Positions 44,490 through 56,060 of a stretch of 64,000 nucleotides of DNA are shown piece after piece (within the stretch, counting starts at the first letter, position 1; every line of letters starts with the position of its first letter). The position numbers were made by a program, and so were the translations under genes. The notes beneath the pieces are model-generated. The model searched no databases. It was not told the origin of the DNA and worked only from the letters and a program-made list of their open reading frames with translations. Origin of the DNA: Orychophragmus violaceus (taxonomy: Eukaryota > Streptophyta > Magnoliopsida > Brassicales > Brassicaceae); contig CM058233.1 of assembly GCA_030180135.1 (NCBI GenBank), positions 24,585,615 to 24,649,614 on the forward strand, read 5' to 3'.

Positions 44490-45817
44490 CGATCTCTATC
44501 CCATAGTCAAGCTAATGGCTAAAAACAAGCGCGGAGTGGGAGGCAACCCACTGTTAGGTTCGTTTTTGTTTTCATTTTTAGTTTTTGTTTTGATATTTTG
44601 ATTTTTCTGTTTAAGTGTGTTCAGAGCCAAGAGAAACAGGCAGAATCGCACCGCATCGATCGATACACATAGTGCATCGGTCGACACAGTTGCGATTTAT
44701 GGTTAGCCGATTTGATTGCGGTTCAGACATCGGTTATTCAATAACCGCGGGCGTAATCGCCTAGCATCGATCGACACCATAGTGGCATCGATCGACACAG
44801 GGCGACGATAGGTACATATTCTGCAACTTTCGGTTGTTTCAATTTGATTAATTTTCTCACCAATCCTGAGCTTGACACCACTGGGGACAGTGTGTTTCAA
44901 GTGTGGGGGAGGTATCTACTGACGCACGCTTTTTTTTTCTTTGAGTCAGTCTTTGGTTTTTCAAAACTGTTTTATTGAGTCAAAATTCTGTATGAAACTA
45001 TGATTTTCCGAGGAAATTTTTCGCTTGAACAGGAACTAAGTGACCATTGGACAGACTTGCAGGATTTCTATGACTATTAGAAAACCCCAAACGGATCAAC
45101 TTATCAAGGACACCCATATCTAACCAGGTATTCAGAGGATCCATCACTAGTCTCACTTTAATCTTGACTTTAATTTCTCACCTAGGAGCTTGGTAATCTT
45201 TGGGTCGGATTCCTTTGATGTGTTTGGCACAGCCTATAATCATGTTCTAAAGTATGGTTTCTGATTTTCTTCTCCTTTAAAAGTAAAAAAAAAAAAAAAT
45301 TAATAAACTGAGGATGAGCTAGTAGCTCCGAAGTGGTCATGGGAGTGGTAGCTACCACTATCACCTCCTGTGTATTCATGGAATGTGTCCAAAGTACACC
45401 CCATAACAGGAAGAGCACTGATAAAAAAAAAAAAATGATACCCAATGGGGAAAAACCAGTTGCTAAGGGAGAAAGGGAAAAGAAAGAAACCAGAAACAGA
45501 CAGTTTGGTGGTCAGATACTGAATAGGTTGAGTCCATGTGTCCTTTGATTCGATACTCCCTCTGTGAGACCGCACCTAATTGTATACAGAGACTAGTGTG
45601 GTGAACTTGAATGTCCTAACCTGATTGTGGAGTTGCTAAGTGTGGGGGAAGTATATTGTGGTCTTGAGTTCTGTAGGGAAGTTTTCAGTGGTTTACTAAG
45701 TGAATGTGAATACGAAAGTTCCTAGGACGAAATGAGTTTCTATGTTTTCAAACCTCTTTTCTTATGCTTAGGTTCTTTACTTGCTAGAGGGCAAGCAAGG
45801 CTTAAGTGTGGGGTAGT
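44490..45817 (+). other. Athila 3' untranslated region
   Basis: Non-coding. Contains two paired-palindrome modules (44650-44697 framed by AATCGCA and TGCGATT; 44757-44805 framed by TCGCC and GGCGA), poly-A/T runs near 45286 and 45424, and the purine tract AAGTGTGGGGTAGT before the 3' LTR. The segment 45300-45817 matches the right edge of the window (63463-64000) in inverse orientation. Confidence 0.75.
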
Positions 45818-47000
45818 TGATATACCATGGATTTTAGAGATTTTAACCATGGTATATATCTTTGTTATCGAGTCTTTCTATGTGTTTTGGAGTCTTTTCA
45901 GGTGTTTTATAGGTTTAAGGACATATGGAGCCTAATTGGACGTTTTGGGAACATTTGGAGTAATTCTGCACTATTTAGAGATCTCACAGAGTTCACTGGC
46001 TGCGTTTTCGCACTGCAACGATCGTTGCAGTTCTGCAGTGGTCGACGCAGTGGTTGACGCAGTTCTGCGCCCAAAAATCTGCATTTTGGAGAAATTACAG
46101 TTTTTGCCCAGAAACTTCCCAGACTTGCAAAAAGGCCCCAGACGTGTTTTAGACTATATATTAGGGTTTTTAGCCACTTGTTTAGGCTACGCTTTACTTA
46201 CGTTTTATTTTATTTCAGAGAGAGTTCGGGGCTGATCTTGTTCTTGAGAGAGAGGATTTCGAACCCCAGTTCTTTGTTTTATTATATGTTATTTGGTTTT
46301 CTATTCAACATGTTTTCTGTTTCGATGATCATGTCTGAGTAGATTACCTGTTAGGTTTAGGGATTCTCATTTAGGATTTCATGGAATTTTAGGTTGATTA
46401 ATCTGTAGGGATTCATATTTCTAGTTCTTCATCTAGTGTTGTTCTTAATGCTTGATCTGAATTGGCCAATTAGATTATTGATGTTAGGTTGATTGATACA
46501 ACGACAGTTGGTTAATTAGCTAGAAAGAACCTAGATGAGCAATTTGATCTACTCGCAAAGAAATTTGGTTTAGGGGAATTGTGAACGAACGAACTCGTGA
46601 TTAATGCTTGTTTAGAACTCTAGAATTCACAACGAAAGTTGGTTTTCTAGGTTGTTAGACATAGATAGGATTCGCAAAGAAAGTTGGTTTCTTATACTTT
46701 CGTGATTCCAGTTCTAGAACAGATTTATGATATTAGATCCTGATTGATTGATTAGCTTATGTTCCTGATTTCCTGAGAACTCCCTAGACTTAACGCTTTG
46801 CCTCCTTGCTTACAAACTTGCTATTGATTTACTTTCTTGCATTGCTTTTAGTTTCTCACTACATTGCTTTCTCCTAGTTTAATCTTGACCATTCTAAATC
46901 TATCGTTGCCCAGAGTCCTTGTGGATTTCGATACCCTAAGTACTACAATCACATTACTGTGCACTTGCAGTTAGAATAGGGATTAAAACTCGACCTATCA
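45818..47000 (+). repeat. Athila derivative 3' LTR
   Basis: 1,183 bp, same ends as the 5' LTR. Followed by TCGGT and R sequence. Confidence 0.95.
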
Positions 47001-48246
47001 TCGGTCTCCATTGGCTCCTTTGGAGGTATATCAGGTTGTGTTTCAATATCTTTTTCATGTGGAAAGTTTTTGGAATGATTCTTCTTTGTGGTGTGCTCTG
47101 GATGAGTTGTTCTTGTATTCCAATTGATGGTTGATCTGATATGATCGGTCTTGGTTTCCATTTGAGCTAAACAAAGCTCATATGTCTCCTTAGCTCTCCT
47201 CAACTTCATGCCATTACAAGATTATTGAGTATTAATAGCAGTTGCTGATAGCATTTTTTACTGTTTCTGCTATGGTTGACATTCTCCTTTATTTTAAATA
47301 GCGTTTACAAAAATAAAACGATATTTTTGATCGGTTAGATTTGAAACGCTATGTATAATTGGCGCAGAAAGGTAATTATATTGGCCGCCTTTTGGACTTA
47401 GTGAAAATTTTACTCTCCTTCCCATGTTTTTTTTCACTTTCCCCCTTTCACGAGATCCCCCTCTTAATTTTGGTTTGCTTTAACTTCTTCTTTTCTCTCA
47501 GGCAAAATAGGGTTTCTTTTCCCCTTTTCTTCTCTTCCCCATTGTTTCACTCTGTGGTCGTAATCGTGTCCTCCTCCACTGCTGCGTTCATCCCCGTCGC
47601 TTTGTAACGAGATGATAGGGATGAGATAGAATATGATCAGAAGATGATCAAAAAAATGAGAGACGATAGATGAAGAAGAAGAATTAAGGGAAAGAGAATG
47701 AGAGAGACGAGAATAAATAAGAGAGAGTATAGAAGATGGAGAGACGAGAGAAAGAGAGCAAAAGAAGGAAGAGGATAAATGTTTTTGTTTATTCATTTCA
47801 ATCGCTCAAAACTCTCGTTATATAAATAGGAAATGCAAACCATACAATATTCGATGGGAAACACAATTATGCAAAACACACAATGATTAAAGAGAAACAC
47901 CATTATGCAAACGACATAATAATTAAAGAGAAACACACTCATGAGTATTTTAATTATTAAAGTATTTATTAAAATATGATGCAGCCTATAAAATCCTGTA
48001 ACAATACCCCTTGCTCAAGATAATTCTTGTCCTCAAGGATTAAAATTTGGATATTTGTTGATGAAGTCTTATTAAGACTACCATATAGCTTTTTCAGGAG
48101 ATTCATGGTATTTATCATCCTTAGAGTAATCTCCGTCGCCATCTAGCAAGAAAACCTGTCCTTTCTTATGTTTGAGATGATGTCCTGGAGTGTAGATCTC
48201 ATCACAAAACAAACATAAAACTTTGTTCCTACGATTTTGCATCTCT

Positions 48247-49313
48247 TCATAAGTATATTTCTTCAGGGGGGTTTGTTAGATGTACCTTATAAATAAAGCC
48301 GGGCTTGAACAGGATGGATTTTTGTGTATCAGACGGCTTCGGTGCTGAAGAGTTTGGAGAAGGACTCACATACATGTAGTAAGACTGTGTGTTGCTGTTC
48401 TGGTAAGGATTGAATGATGCTCGAGATTCCTTCATAAGAGCACATAAGAGGGCTGATTCGTGCAGTTTAGCTATATGAGCTGCTTCTGTCACTGTTTTGA
48501 CATTAAACTGACTAGCGTGCAAGGCAAGATGTTGGTTCATATTAGCCAAGAAGATGCTAAGTGCGTGTGATGTTGTGAGCGATAATCTTGACAAAGTGCA
48601 CTCAAACTTATCCAGATAAACCTCAACCGACTTATTCCCTTGTGTTAAGCTAACCAACTCCGACAGTGGATCATCAAACAACGCATTAAATCTAGCTGAC
48701 ACAGCGCCAACATAATCCGGCCAAGAAGGGTATACATCTTACCGATCTTTGATGAAATTATGGTGCCACTGTAATGCCTTTCCCGTCATATGCATTGAAG
48801 CTAGTCGAACCTTAAACTCCGGCGGGGTATTATCCAGCATAAAGAATTTTTCACAAAGAAAAATCCAATCGAAGGGTATGCGATCTTTGTTAATCTTGTC
48901 GTCAGTCCATTAGGTAGCAATGGTGATTTGTTGATCTCCGACGAGTCTTTATCATTTGGTGTGAGCTCCGATATGGCTTGCTTCAGTGGTTCTTGGGATC
49001 GTGATGCTCCCGGTGTTGGTAAGATCCCCGTAGATACCGCAATCTTCTCTGGAGTGGGTAAGATTGCTGTAGATGATGTGATCTCGGTAGAAGATGCCGA
49101 TTCCGATGAGTGAGACAAAGATGGCCCTTGAGAAAAGTATTTTAGAATAGTCGTCTCAAGACTTTTAAATTTAACGTCGAAGTCTTTGAACTTAACATTG
49201 AAGTCTTTGAATGTAACATCGAAGCTTGTTTCAATTCTTTTGATTTTGCCATCTAGTTCCGAACGCATATAGTGAAGTAGAGTGTCAGTACGTTGCGACT
49301 GGTCATCTTGCAT
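48247..49313 (-). pseudogene. Gypsy gag inside CACTA, copy 2
   Basis: Same gag as 17653-18842. The start (MQDDQSQRTDTLLHYM at 49313) and linker are open. A deletion near 48868 removes part of the FDGT...DWIF capsid segment and shifts the frame. The second part (48702-48247) keeps FNALFDDPLSELVSL, VEVYLDKFECTLSRL and FNPYQNSNTQ, and goes on through the position that is frameshifted in copy 1. The two copies therefore carry different, independent lesions. Confidence 0.75.
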
Positions 49314-50106
49314 GCGATTTAATCTATATTAGAGATCTGGGTTTTTGATTTCAAAACCACTCTTAATCTGATCTAGTATAGGTTTTGGCGCTCTTAAAAT
49401 CACAAAGTACAGAGATTGATAAACTTAGATTAGTTGAGATCTAATCGTAATTAGTCAGGATCTAATTATTGCGTTGATTTTGATCGAATAGCTTACAAGT
49501 TTTGGTTTTGGTCAACAAATTTAAGGCAAACGATGGAACGACGAAAACCAGAGCAAATTTCACAGGTCGCTGACACGATATTTTTCGGGAAAGATCCACA
49601 ATCTTTGTGTACTCTGTCTGCTCGATTTTGCGGTTAACGACATTAAGCAAATCAACAAAGTAAGAAACTCTTTGTAAGAACCTGTTTTGCTTCTTTACAA
49701 GAGCAATTACGTTTTTCTTCGACTCTTAAATCAATCTTATTAACATATGGTTTCTTTATCTTGTCTGACTACGAGCTTCTTTATCTTTTGGTTAGTGAAA
49801 TCAGGAAAGGGAGGCACCACAAGGTGAGAAGCCAGAGCCAATGATAACCCACTTATGCTTCCTTTGTCTTCTTCATTCGTTTAGTGTATGTTCAGTTCAG
49901 ATCTTTGTGTTGATTATCTTAGTTATGGAGTCCACTCATGATATTTGGAATATGACTCATATAACTTTGCTGATTTCGAATTGGGTTTTTCAATCTAATT
50001 AATGTTGATTTGAGATTGGACGCAGTTAAAGTTGTAATATATTTTGTTATTTGCTCGTCTCTATCATATTTTGTCACTCACAATTTGTTTTACTCTGCTT
50101 TTGTAG

Positions 50107-50757
50107 CTCGATCACCGAAATCTCAAGAGTGTCACTGTTTTTTCGTTGAGGAATTCACTGTCCAGTGAAAGTGAGGATGCACAAGGTAAAAGCTAGCACT
50201 GCGCATTCTGTTTCAGTAAGTCATAACTATTTTGACGTATTTTGCAAAGTTCTTTGCTTTACTAAATTTCAGCTCATATTGACATGTTCTCTGTTGCTTT
50301 GGTCTTAATCTTTTTGAGTTTGAAAATTGGAATCTGAATGATTAGTTGATGTCACGAGACACTTTCAATTTAATATCTTTCCTTATGTCTGGATTTTATC
50401 ATTCTTTTGTCATTTCAAGATGGAATATATATGTGTTTGTATTCTAGCTAGCTAGCTAATGTGTAATTGTTGGCATGTCTTTATTGCAGATTGTATATGA
50501 TAAAGTCACTAATAGAAGTAGATATGGATTCGTAACGATGAGAAGCATTGAAGTAGCCAAGAGGCGATTCAGATGTTTAACATCTCTGTAAGCTACATCA
50601 CTTCGTGAACAAAGATGATTCAGCTTAGGAATGTTTCTGATCTTTTGTATTTATGTTTGAATTATAGCAAATTGGCGGTAGAACAGTGAAACTAAACTTC
50701 CAGCCAGGAGGTGCCAATAGGCGGATAGAGAGAAGTTATGAGAACCAAAATCGGTAA
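50107..50757 (+). pseudogene. Captured fragment of plastid RRM protein gene (CP33-like)
   Basis: Exon fragments with introns kept. Exon 50490-50587 follows TTATTGCAG and encodes IVYDKVTNRSRYGFVTM, matching the RNP1 region of an RNA-recognition motif; a single-base shift then gives AIQMFNIS up to the donor at 50588. Exon 50668-50757 follows TTATAG and encodes QIGGRTVKLNF and a C-terminal tail to a stop. This order matches the first RRM of chloroplast ribonucleoprotein CP33 as I remember it. An upstream exon-like piece (50107-50185, AG before and GTAAAA after) is open, but I do not recognise it. The fragment lies in sense near the right end of the CACTA element, so it is a transduplicated gene piece rather than a functional gene. 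Confidence 0.7.
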
Positions 50758-52111
50758 TAATCTAAACTTTCTGGAGGTGCCAAGAAGCGGAGAGAGAGAA
50801 ATCATGTAATTTTACTTTGTAAACTTGTATGAACTTATGTAATTTTACTTTGTATAGTTTTGTATCATTTTCAAATAAATATAATAAAATATGATATTTA
50901 TTTTAGTTTCTCAAATTATCTAAAAACCAATAAAAATCCTAATAATTTGTAATTTAAATAAAAATAAACTGGAAAATTATAGGAATCATTTACATATTTT
51001 GAATGCTATAGTAAATTTATAAAAATGCTATGAATAAAACAATTAATAACAAAATACAATTGTAATTGTTTTTATAATTAATGCAGGAGAAGAACGCGCT
51101 ATTTTATAGAAACCAACAATAGCATGGGAAAAATCGATATCTAAAGTGGTGAATCTATTATCGCGAGCGATGATAAATGTTACTAAACCGCTATGATATC
51201 TAATAATAGTGTTTTCCAGGTACTAATAATATTCGATAATCTTGTAGTGTGCTCTCCTCTCCATATGTTATGATTCCTTCCTACATGGCCGATGTTGACT
51301 TGATGGCCTCATCATACACTCTGTCTTGAAGAAGTTTCGACCTCGAAACTATACATTATGCACCAAGAGAAAGCAAGTGAGCTTTCATTCTAAATTGAGA
51401 ATCTAGAGCCTTACCTTGATAGCTTTGGGGTCAGGTGATGTAAGGGACATCAGGTGGCTCTCCTTGGAGCAAGTATATCAATACCACACCTCTTCTGTGT
51501 TTTTTTTGCCATTGACAAGTTGTTGCACCATTATCTCCTTTGGTGGTCTTGTTCTTAGTTACCATTGGTGGTAATGCTTGCTTGTTCTGAACTTGATGGG
51601 GCAAATAAGTTCTGTTCTGGTGTAACTCTTCTGGGTTTTGTTCCTTTAGTTCCTGAAACAATATTGATACTTTGGACAAGAAACAAGTTCATTATATATG
51701 ACCTTGTAGTAGTAATAATAGATAGTGTGTTACTTGCTCTTTCATTGTTAAATTAGCAAGTTGTAAAAGGATTTGAACCTTTTGTTCTTGTGAGGTAGTT
51801 ATCATCAAATGGTCATTTTCCTTCCTGATCACCGGAACACCTTTTTATTATGTCCATTTATCCCTTCTTGCATCATTTCCTTTTGACAAAGAGAAATGCA
51901 TTATACTAGAATTGGAATTTATCAAATCAGATTGAAACAAACTATCACTAGTTTTGGATAATTCAATGTTCTCTTCTAGTAATTTAACATTATTTAATTG
52001 ACATTGTGCAGCATTATGTCTTCTCTTATGACATCTATAACATGTCTGAATTTTAACTTTAGTATAGTTAGAACACTTACCTTGGTTTGGTGCTGCTGGT
52101 TGTGAGCTAGA

Positions 52112-52610
52112 TCAATGGCTCAAATGCCACTTTCTCAGAAATCAATGACCCATATGCCATTCTATGATCTACATGCCACTCGCTTTTAATTAAATGACGA
52201 AACTACCCCTGAATTTTTTAAAATGAAAATTCACGTGGTACAACTGCCCCCACATGTACCAGTTGTACATATGTACTAGTGGTACAACTGGTACATCTGT
52301 TGTACCAGATGTACCAGTTGTACCCAGATGTACCAGCTGTACCAGTATTACTGGTACAAATGTCATAATAATCCTCCAGTTGTACCAGATGTACCGCACA
52401 TAGGAGGATTCGAACCCTGGACGCGATGCACGCTCAGGGACGCACGCGACCACTGAGCTACGGTGTATTTTACAAATCCATACCGATTCAATGCTATTTA
52501 ACCCTGTCAAATTATTATTGAGAATTCATTAAGGGTAAAATTGTAATTTTACTAGAAGATGGCATTTATGATTGATTTTTCTGAGAAAGTGGCATTTGTG
52601 CCTTCTATCC
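52112..52610. mobile_element. 499-bp MULE-like non-autonomous element
   Basis: Inserted in the gag between TTGTGAGCTAGA (52100-52111) and the same 12 bases (52611-52622). Imperfect terminal inverted repeats of about 30 bp: GGCTCAAATGCCACTTTCTC from 52117, and GGCACAAATGCCACTTTCTC on the opposite strand from 52602. A long TSD and such ends fit Mutator-like elements. Inside are repeated GTACCAGTTGTAC-type palindromes (52235-52400) and a tRNA-like sequence. Confidence 0.7.
52396..52466 (-). ncRNA. tRNA-like sequence with pol III A and B boxes
   Basis: On the minus strand TAGCTCAGTGGT (52461-52450) matches a tRNA A box/D arm, and GGTTCGAATCC (52417-52407) matches the B box/T arm exactly. The spacing suits an internal RNA polymerase III promoter. 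The acceptor arms do not pair well and no clear anticodon arm forms, so this is more likely the tRNA-derived head of a SINE or a decayed tRNA than a working tRNA gene. Confidence 0.5.
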
Positions 52611-53623
52611 TTGTGAGCTAGAGTTACTGAACTCTCCTTGTGGATTACCGGTACTCTGCTCTCATACTGCTTGCTCTGCTTCTATTAGTTCTTCCCTAAC
52701 CTTTGAAGCTTGTGGTCTCTTCTTGGTAGGCTCCACTGGTTTTAGGAATGTTGGACGTTTTTTTCTGGTTTTAGGGATGGCAGCCTTTGTTGGTTGTATA
52801 ATTGTGATCCAACTCCTTTTGTTCTTGAGGAATTTGACAACTTGAGTAGTATGGGAATGTTGCGATCTCTTCTACAAACTCTTTATGCAGCAGTTGCTTA
52901 GATCATAATCAAGCTTGAGGTGAGCATCCTTATCCCATTGTAGATAAGCTTCTTGAATTAAAGTTTCTTCACCAATGGTTGTCTTCTCCTCTTCCGGAAC
53001 TTGATTTGCTTGAAACCACTCATCCATATCTCTTTCTCACCTTAAGTAATCCTCTGGTCATTGATCACGACCCGAGAAACAAATGCTGTATGGCTTTTAT
53101 TGATGATCCCCACCTTCAAGCTCACTCATTGTCTCACAACCTTGGTGTTGATCTTCCATGGATTGATGATTTTCAGAATCTTGGTACTGAGGCTCAAACT
53201 CTTCTCCTTCATGCCATTCTTCTACTATGTCTTCTTCTCCTATCTCACTTTCGGTCTCCCTTACACTGATTTGGGAATCAGTTTCTACTTCTCCATAGCC
53301 TTGGTGGTGACTTTGTCCTCCATAAAATCTTTCAGAATCTTCACCATAGATGGATTCTTCATAGTAAGAATTTTCTTCGTGGTAGCTTCTAGTTTGGATA
53401 TCTTCTTCTTCATATTCAGAATCATATTCTTCTTCATGTCTGTCTTCAAAATCTGTTTCAGTTTGGTCATGTTCTGCTTCCTCTTAGTACAATGGTTGTT
53501 GAATGGTGGTATTATAGGAGTAATCTGGTGGTTCTAGATCAATTCCTTCACCCTCTGGTTCCACTTCCCAATCAGAATCCACACGGTCTTCACGCCATGG
53601 TTCTCCTTCATGGTCTTCTTCTC

Positions 53624-54138
53624 TTGCTTATATGCTTTGTTCTTTGTTTCTCTAAGTTGTGCGGATTTCCCTTCTTAGAAAACATTATGAATTTATGTAT
53701 TATGTGTGGATTCACTAAGGCTTATATTCTTGAGCTTATCACAAGGGCTTTCACACCCTTGAGTGGCGTTCTACGATCCACCCATCGTTTCCTTTCCATC
53801 CACTATCGTTTCCTTTCCATCCACTATCGTTTCAGAGAGTTATAAGAAGAGAGAACTCTTATTTTTCCAAAAATTTCTATATTATTTACAATAAAACAAT
53901 TGAGCTTTTTATAGTTCTTACCAGGTGATCTTTACAATAAAATACATTAAAAGAAAATGATTTACATTTAAACAAAAAGGAGGAAAATTAGCTAAATCAA
54001 ATAATAGTTTTCTTGCCACCAATTTAGCCATTGTCATTGAATGAGAATCTTTGACTTTTTTTTATGAAGTTATGAGGCTAAGATTCTCATAATAAATCCA
54101 TGCTTGAAGTCCTTGATTCTTTTAAGGATATTGCATCA
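53624..54138 (-). repeat. Rearranged gypsy 3' LTR with inverted segment
   Basis: 54138-53844 is collinear with the LTR at 55104-54810. The next stretch (about 53840-53624) is the same LTR's following sequence in inverted orientation (compare 54600-54806). The purine tract GAAGAGGGAGAGAA (minus strand, 54152-54139) precedes the LTR start. Confidence 0.75.
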
Positions 54139-54477
54139 TTCTCTCCCTCTTCAAATGGTTTTGTCCTCAAAACCGTTTTACCTTGATAATTTTTTTTTTG
54201 TATTTTTATTTAAAATAGATAAAGCTTTTGTATTTTTTTGTTAAACTGAAAAATCAAAATAAAAGTAAATATTTTTTTCTTTTAATGAGAAAAATAAAAC
54301 TTTAGGAGAAATAAAGAAAAAATTTTTTTATGGTTTTTCAATTTTAAAAACAGAATTTTTTTTGGGGTCAAAACATAATTTTTTTTTTGGTTTTCGATAT
54401 TTAAATGGAATGAAAAAGAAAAAAACTAAACAAAAAATAAAAAGATAAATGATAGGATATTCGGCTCTAATACCAAA
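54139..54477 (-). other. Deleted internal region of gypsy element
   Basis: Only about 340 bp between the two LTRs: a PBS at the right (54475-54463, TGGTATTAGAGCC, one change from the initiator tRNA-Met site), an A/T-rich tract, and a pol 3' end trace with GTTTTGAGGACAAAACC on the minus strand before the purine tract. All protein domains are gone. Confidence 0.7.
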
Positions 54478-55104
54478 TGATATAAGATCCGGAGGTAGGA
54501 TCCTACGGGATATACGTGGAGGTCGGTGGCTGGACTCAAGCCACTCTCCAAGGACCGGTTAATGATCGAACGCGCGCGAATGAGGATGGATCGAGCCGGC
54601 TGTACTCAAGTAACTCTCCGAAACGATAGTGGATGGAAAGGAAACGATGAGTGGATCGTAGAATGCCACTCAAGGGTGTGAAAGCCCTTGTTATAAGCTC
54701 AAGAATCTAAGCCTTAGTGAATCCACACATAAGACATAAATTCATAATGTTTTCTAAGAAGGGGAATCCGCACAACTTAGAGAAACAAAGAACAAAGCAT
54801 ATAAGCTTTAGAAGAGAAAACTCTTATTTTTCCAAAAATTTCTATATTATTGACAATAAAACAATTGAGCTTTTTATAGCTCTTACCAGGTGATCTTTAC
54901 AATAAAATACATTAAAAGAAAATAATTTCCATTTAAACAAAAAGGAGGAAAGTAGCTAAATCAAATAATTGTCTTCTTGCCACCAATTTAGCCATTGTGA
55001 TTGAATGAGAATCCTTGACTTTTTTTTTTATGAAGTTATGAGGCTAAGATTCTCATAATAAATCCATACTTGATGACCTTGATTCTTTTAATGATATTGC
55101 ATCA
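54478..55104 (-). repeat. Gypsy 5' LTR
   Basis: 627 bp; on the minus strand it starts TGATGCAATATC and ends CTTATATCA. On its right it adjoins a short acidic gag-like trace (about 55180-55105; EEEQYEDEWESN), so it seems inserted in, or fused to, a related gag. Confidence 0.75.
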
Positions 55105-55574
55105 AACTTCCTCTTCTTGTGTGATTTCTGAATTGGTGTTGCTTTCCCATTCATCCTCATATTGTTCTTCTTCCTGCATTTTGGTACATGTCACACGAGT
55201 TTATAGTGTATTAATTAATGTAGTCTAAATACCTTAGGAAAAATACAAATTAAGGTAATGTCAATATTTAATACACAGACCAACTTTTCAAATGGGTTTG
55301 ATAATAAAAACCATGTTTGAAAACCTTTCCTTTTCTTATAAAATTCTCACACGGTTTGGGATTTTAAAAATGAGAAACAAATATTGATCAAATAAAAGGG
55401 AGCATCTACTATTTTCTAAATTACACTTATAAGGAAAGAAACTCCTTTTGGTTTTGTTTCATGAAAGAAATCGAATCAAACAACTAATTGTTTTCATTTT
55501 GCTTTTTAAAGTTTATGCAACATAATAAGAACAATGCAACTTCTAGAAATAAAATGATACCAGATGATCTAGCT
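55105..55574. other. Spacer between gypsy LTR and repeat R
   Basis: Apart from the gag-like trace at the left, this is A/T-rich with no convincing frame. On the minus strand TGGTATCA at the right edge follows the end of R and could be a primer site. Confidence 0.4.
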
Positions 55575-56060
55575 CCAAAGGTTGAGAGTATATGGATAGG
55601 TTGATGGAGAACAAAACACTGGTTTAAGAACTCTCTTGATGTGCTCTAGATGATTTGAATCGCGAGATGGAAGTGTTGGTGAACCACTCTTTTTTTCAGT
55701 GGGTTGATTGAATCTCTCAATCCTTGGCAGAAGTAGATTGCTTGAATCACACAAACAAACTATTCTGGAAAACTCAGTAGAACCAAATGAATTACTCAAA
55801 TGGATTATAATGAACAAAAACTCAAAGATAACTCTCTGAAAACAAAAACTCTGTTTATTATTTGATTTAAAGGTGACTTGACTAACTAAGGAGCTTAAAT
55901 AGGCTCTTAACAAACGGTAAAAATTCAAAAGAAGGAAACAATCCTAGTGAATTAAAGGAATATAGCCGTTGGGTATCTTTTGCAAGGATCATGGGAATTA
56001 TTTAGATTGAATGCTGATTTGTATCTCGATGACTTTAAGGGATAGGTGAGGATCTCTAGG

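Larger units (their letters stand above)
41404..47000 (+). mobile_element. Non-autonomous Athila derivative
   Basis: 5,597-bp plus-strand element with LTRs 41404-42589 and 45818-47000, tRNA-Asp-type PBS and purine tract. The flanks TTGGT (41399-41403) and TCGGT (47001-47005) are a 5-bp TSD with one change, and R copies 1 and 3 show the empty site. The internal region keeps only gag C-terminus, protease and a terminal coding scrap; RT, RNase H and integrase are deleted. Confidence 0.9.
40360..47211 (-). repeat. Dispersed repeat R, copy 2 (split)
   Basis: R sequence at 40360-41403 and 47001-47211, separated by the Athila derivative 41404-47000. The right part continues beyond the CACTA element at 51250. 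Confidence 0.7.
47212..51249. mobile_element. CACTA element, copy 2, with captured gene
   Basis: 4,038 bp from CATTACAAGATTATTGAG (one change from CACTA) to AATCTTGTAGTG. The ends are inverted repeats: the first 14 bases agree but for one, and similarity continues for about 30. TGC flanks both sides (47209-47211, 51250-51252), the 3-bp TSD of CACTA transposons. R copy 3 (near 60788) shows the uninterrupted target with one TGC. No transposase is visible. Inside lie the gypsy gag block, an LTR-like block and an RRM gene fragment. Confidence 0.9.
51431..53620 (-). pseudogene. Gypsy gag, acidic type, interrupted
   Basis: Minus-strand gag in several frames. From the right: a long acidic, tyrosine-rich stretch (53600-53120; REDHEGEPW, EDRHEEEYDSEYEEED, EVETDSQISVRETESEIGEED), then WFQANQVPEEEKTTIGEE and AYLQWDKDAHLK (near 53000-52900). 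After the MULE-like insertion a zinc knuckle follows, CYRCHKRRHNAAQC (near 52050-52010). The leftmost frame (51679-51431) ends GEPPDVPYIT. Stops are frequent. Its 5' leader is missing because an inverted LTR segment adjoins it at 53624. Confidence 0.7.

Noticed and set aside
1541..44805. CRISPR-like array of repeated palindromes
   Set aside because: The repeats are scattered over separate plant transposable elements, with no regular spacers and no cas genes.
52396..52466. A functional tRNA gene
   Set aside because: A and B boxes are good, but the acceptor arms do not pair and no proper anticodon arm forms.
53061..53845. Plus-strand hydrophobic reading frames
   Set aside because: They are antisense to the acidic gag on the minus strand; the apparent membrane segments come from reading E/D-rich codons backwards.
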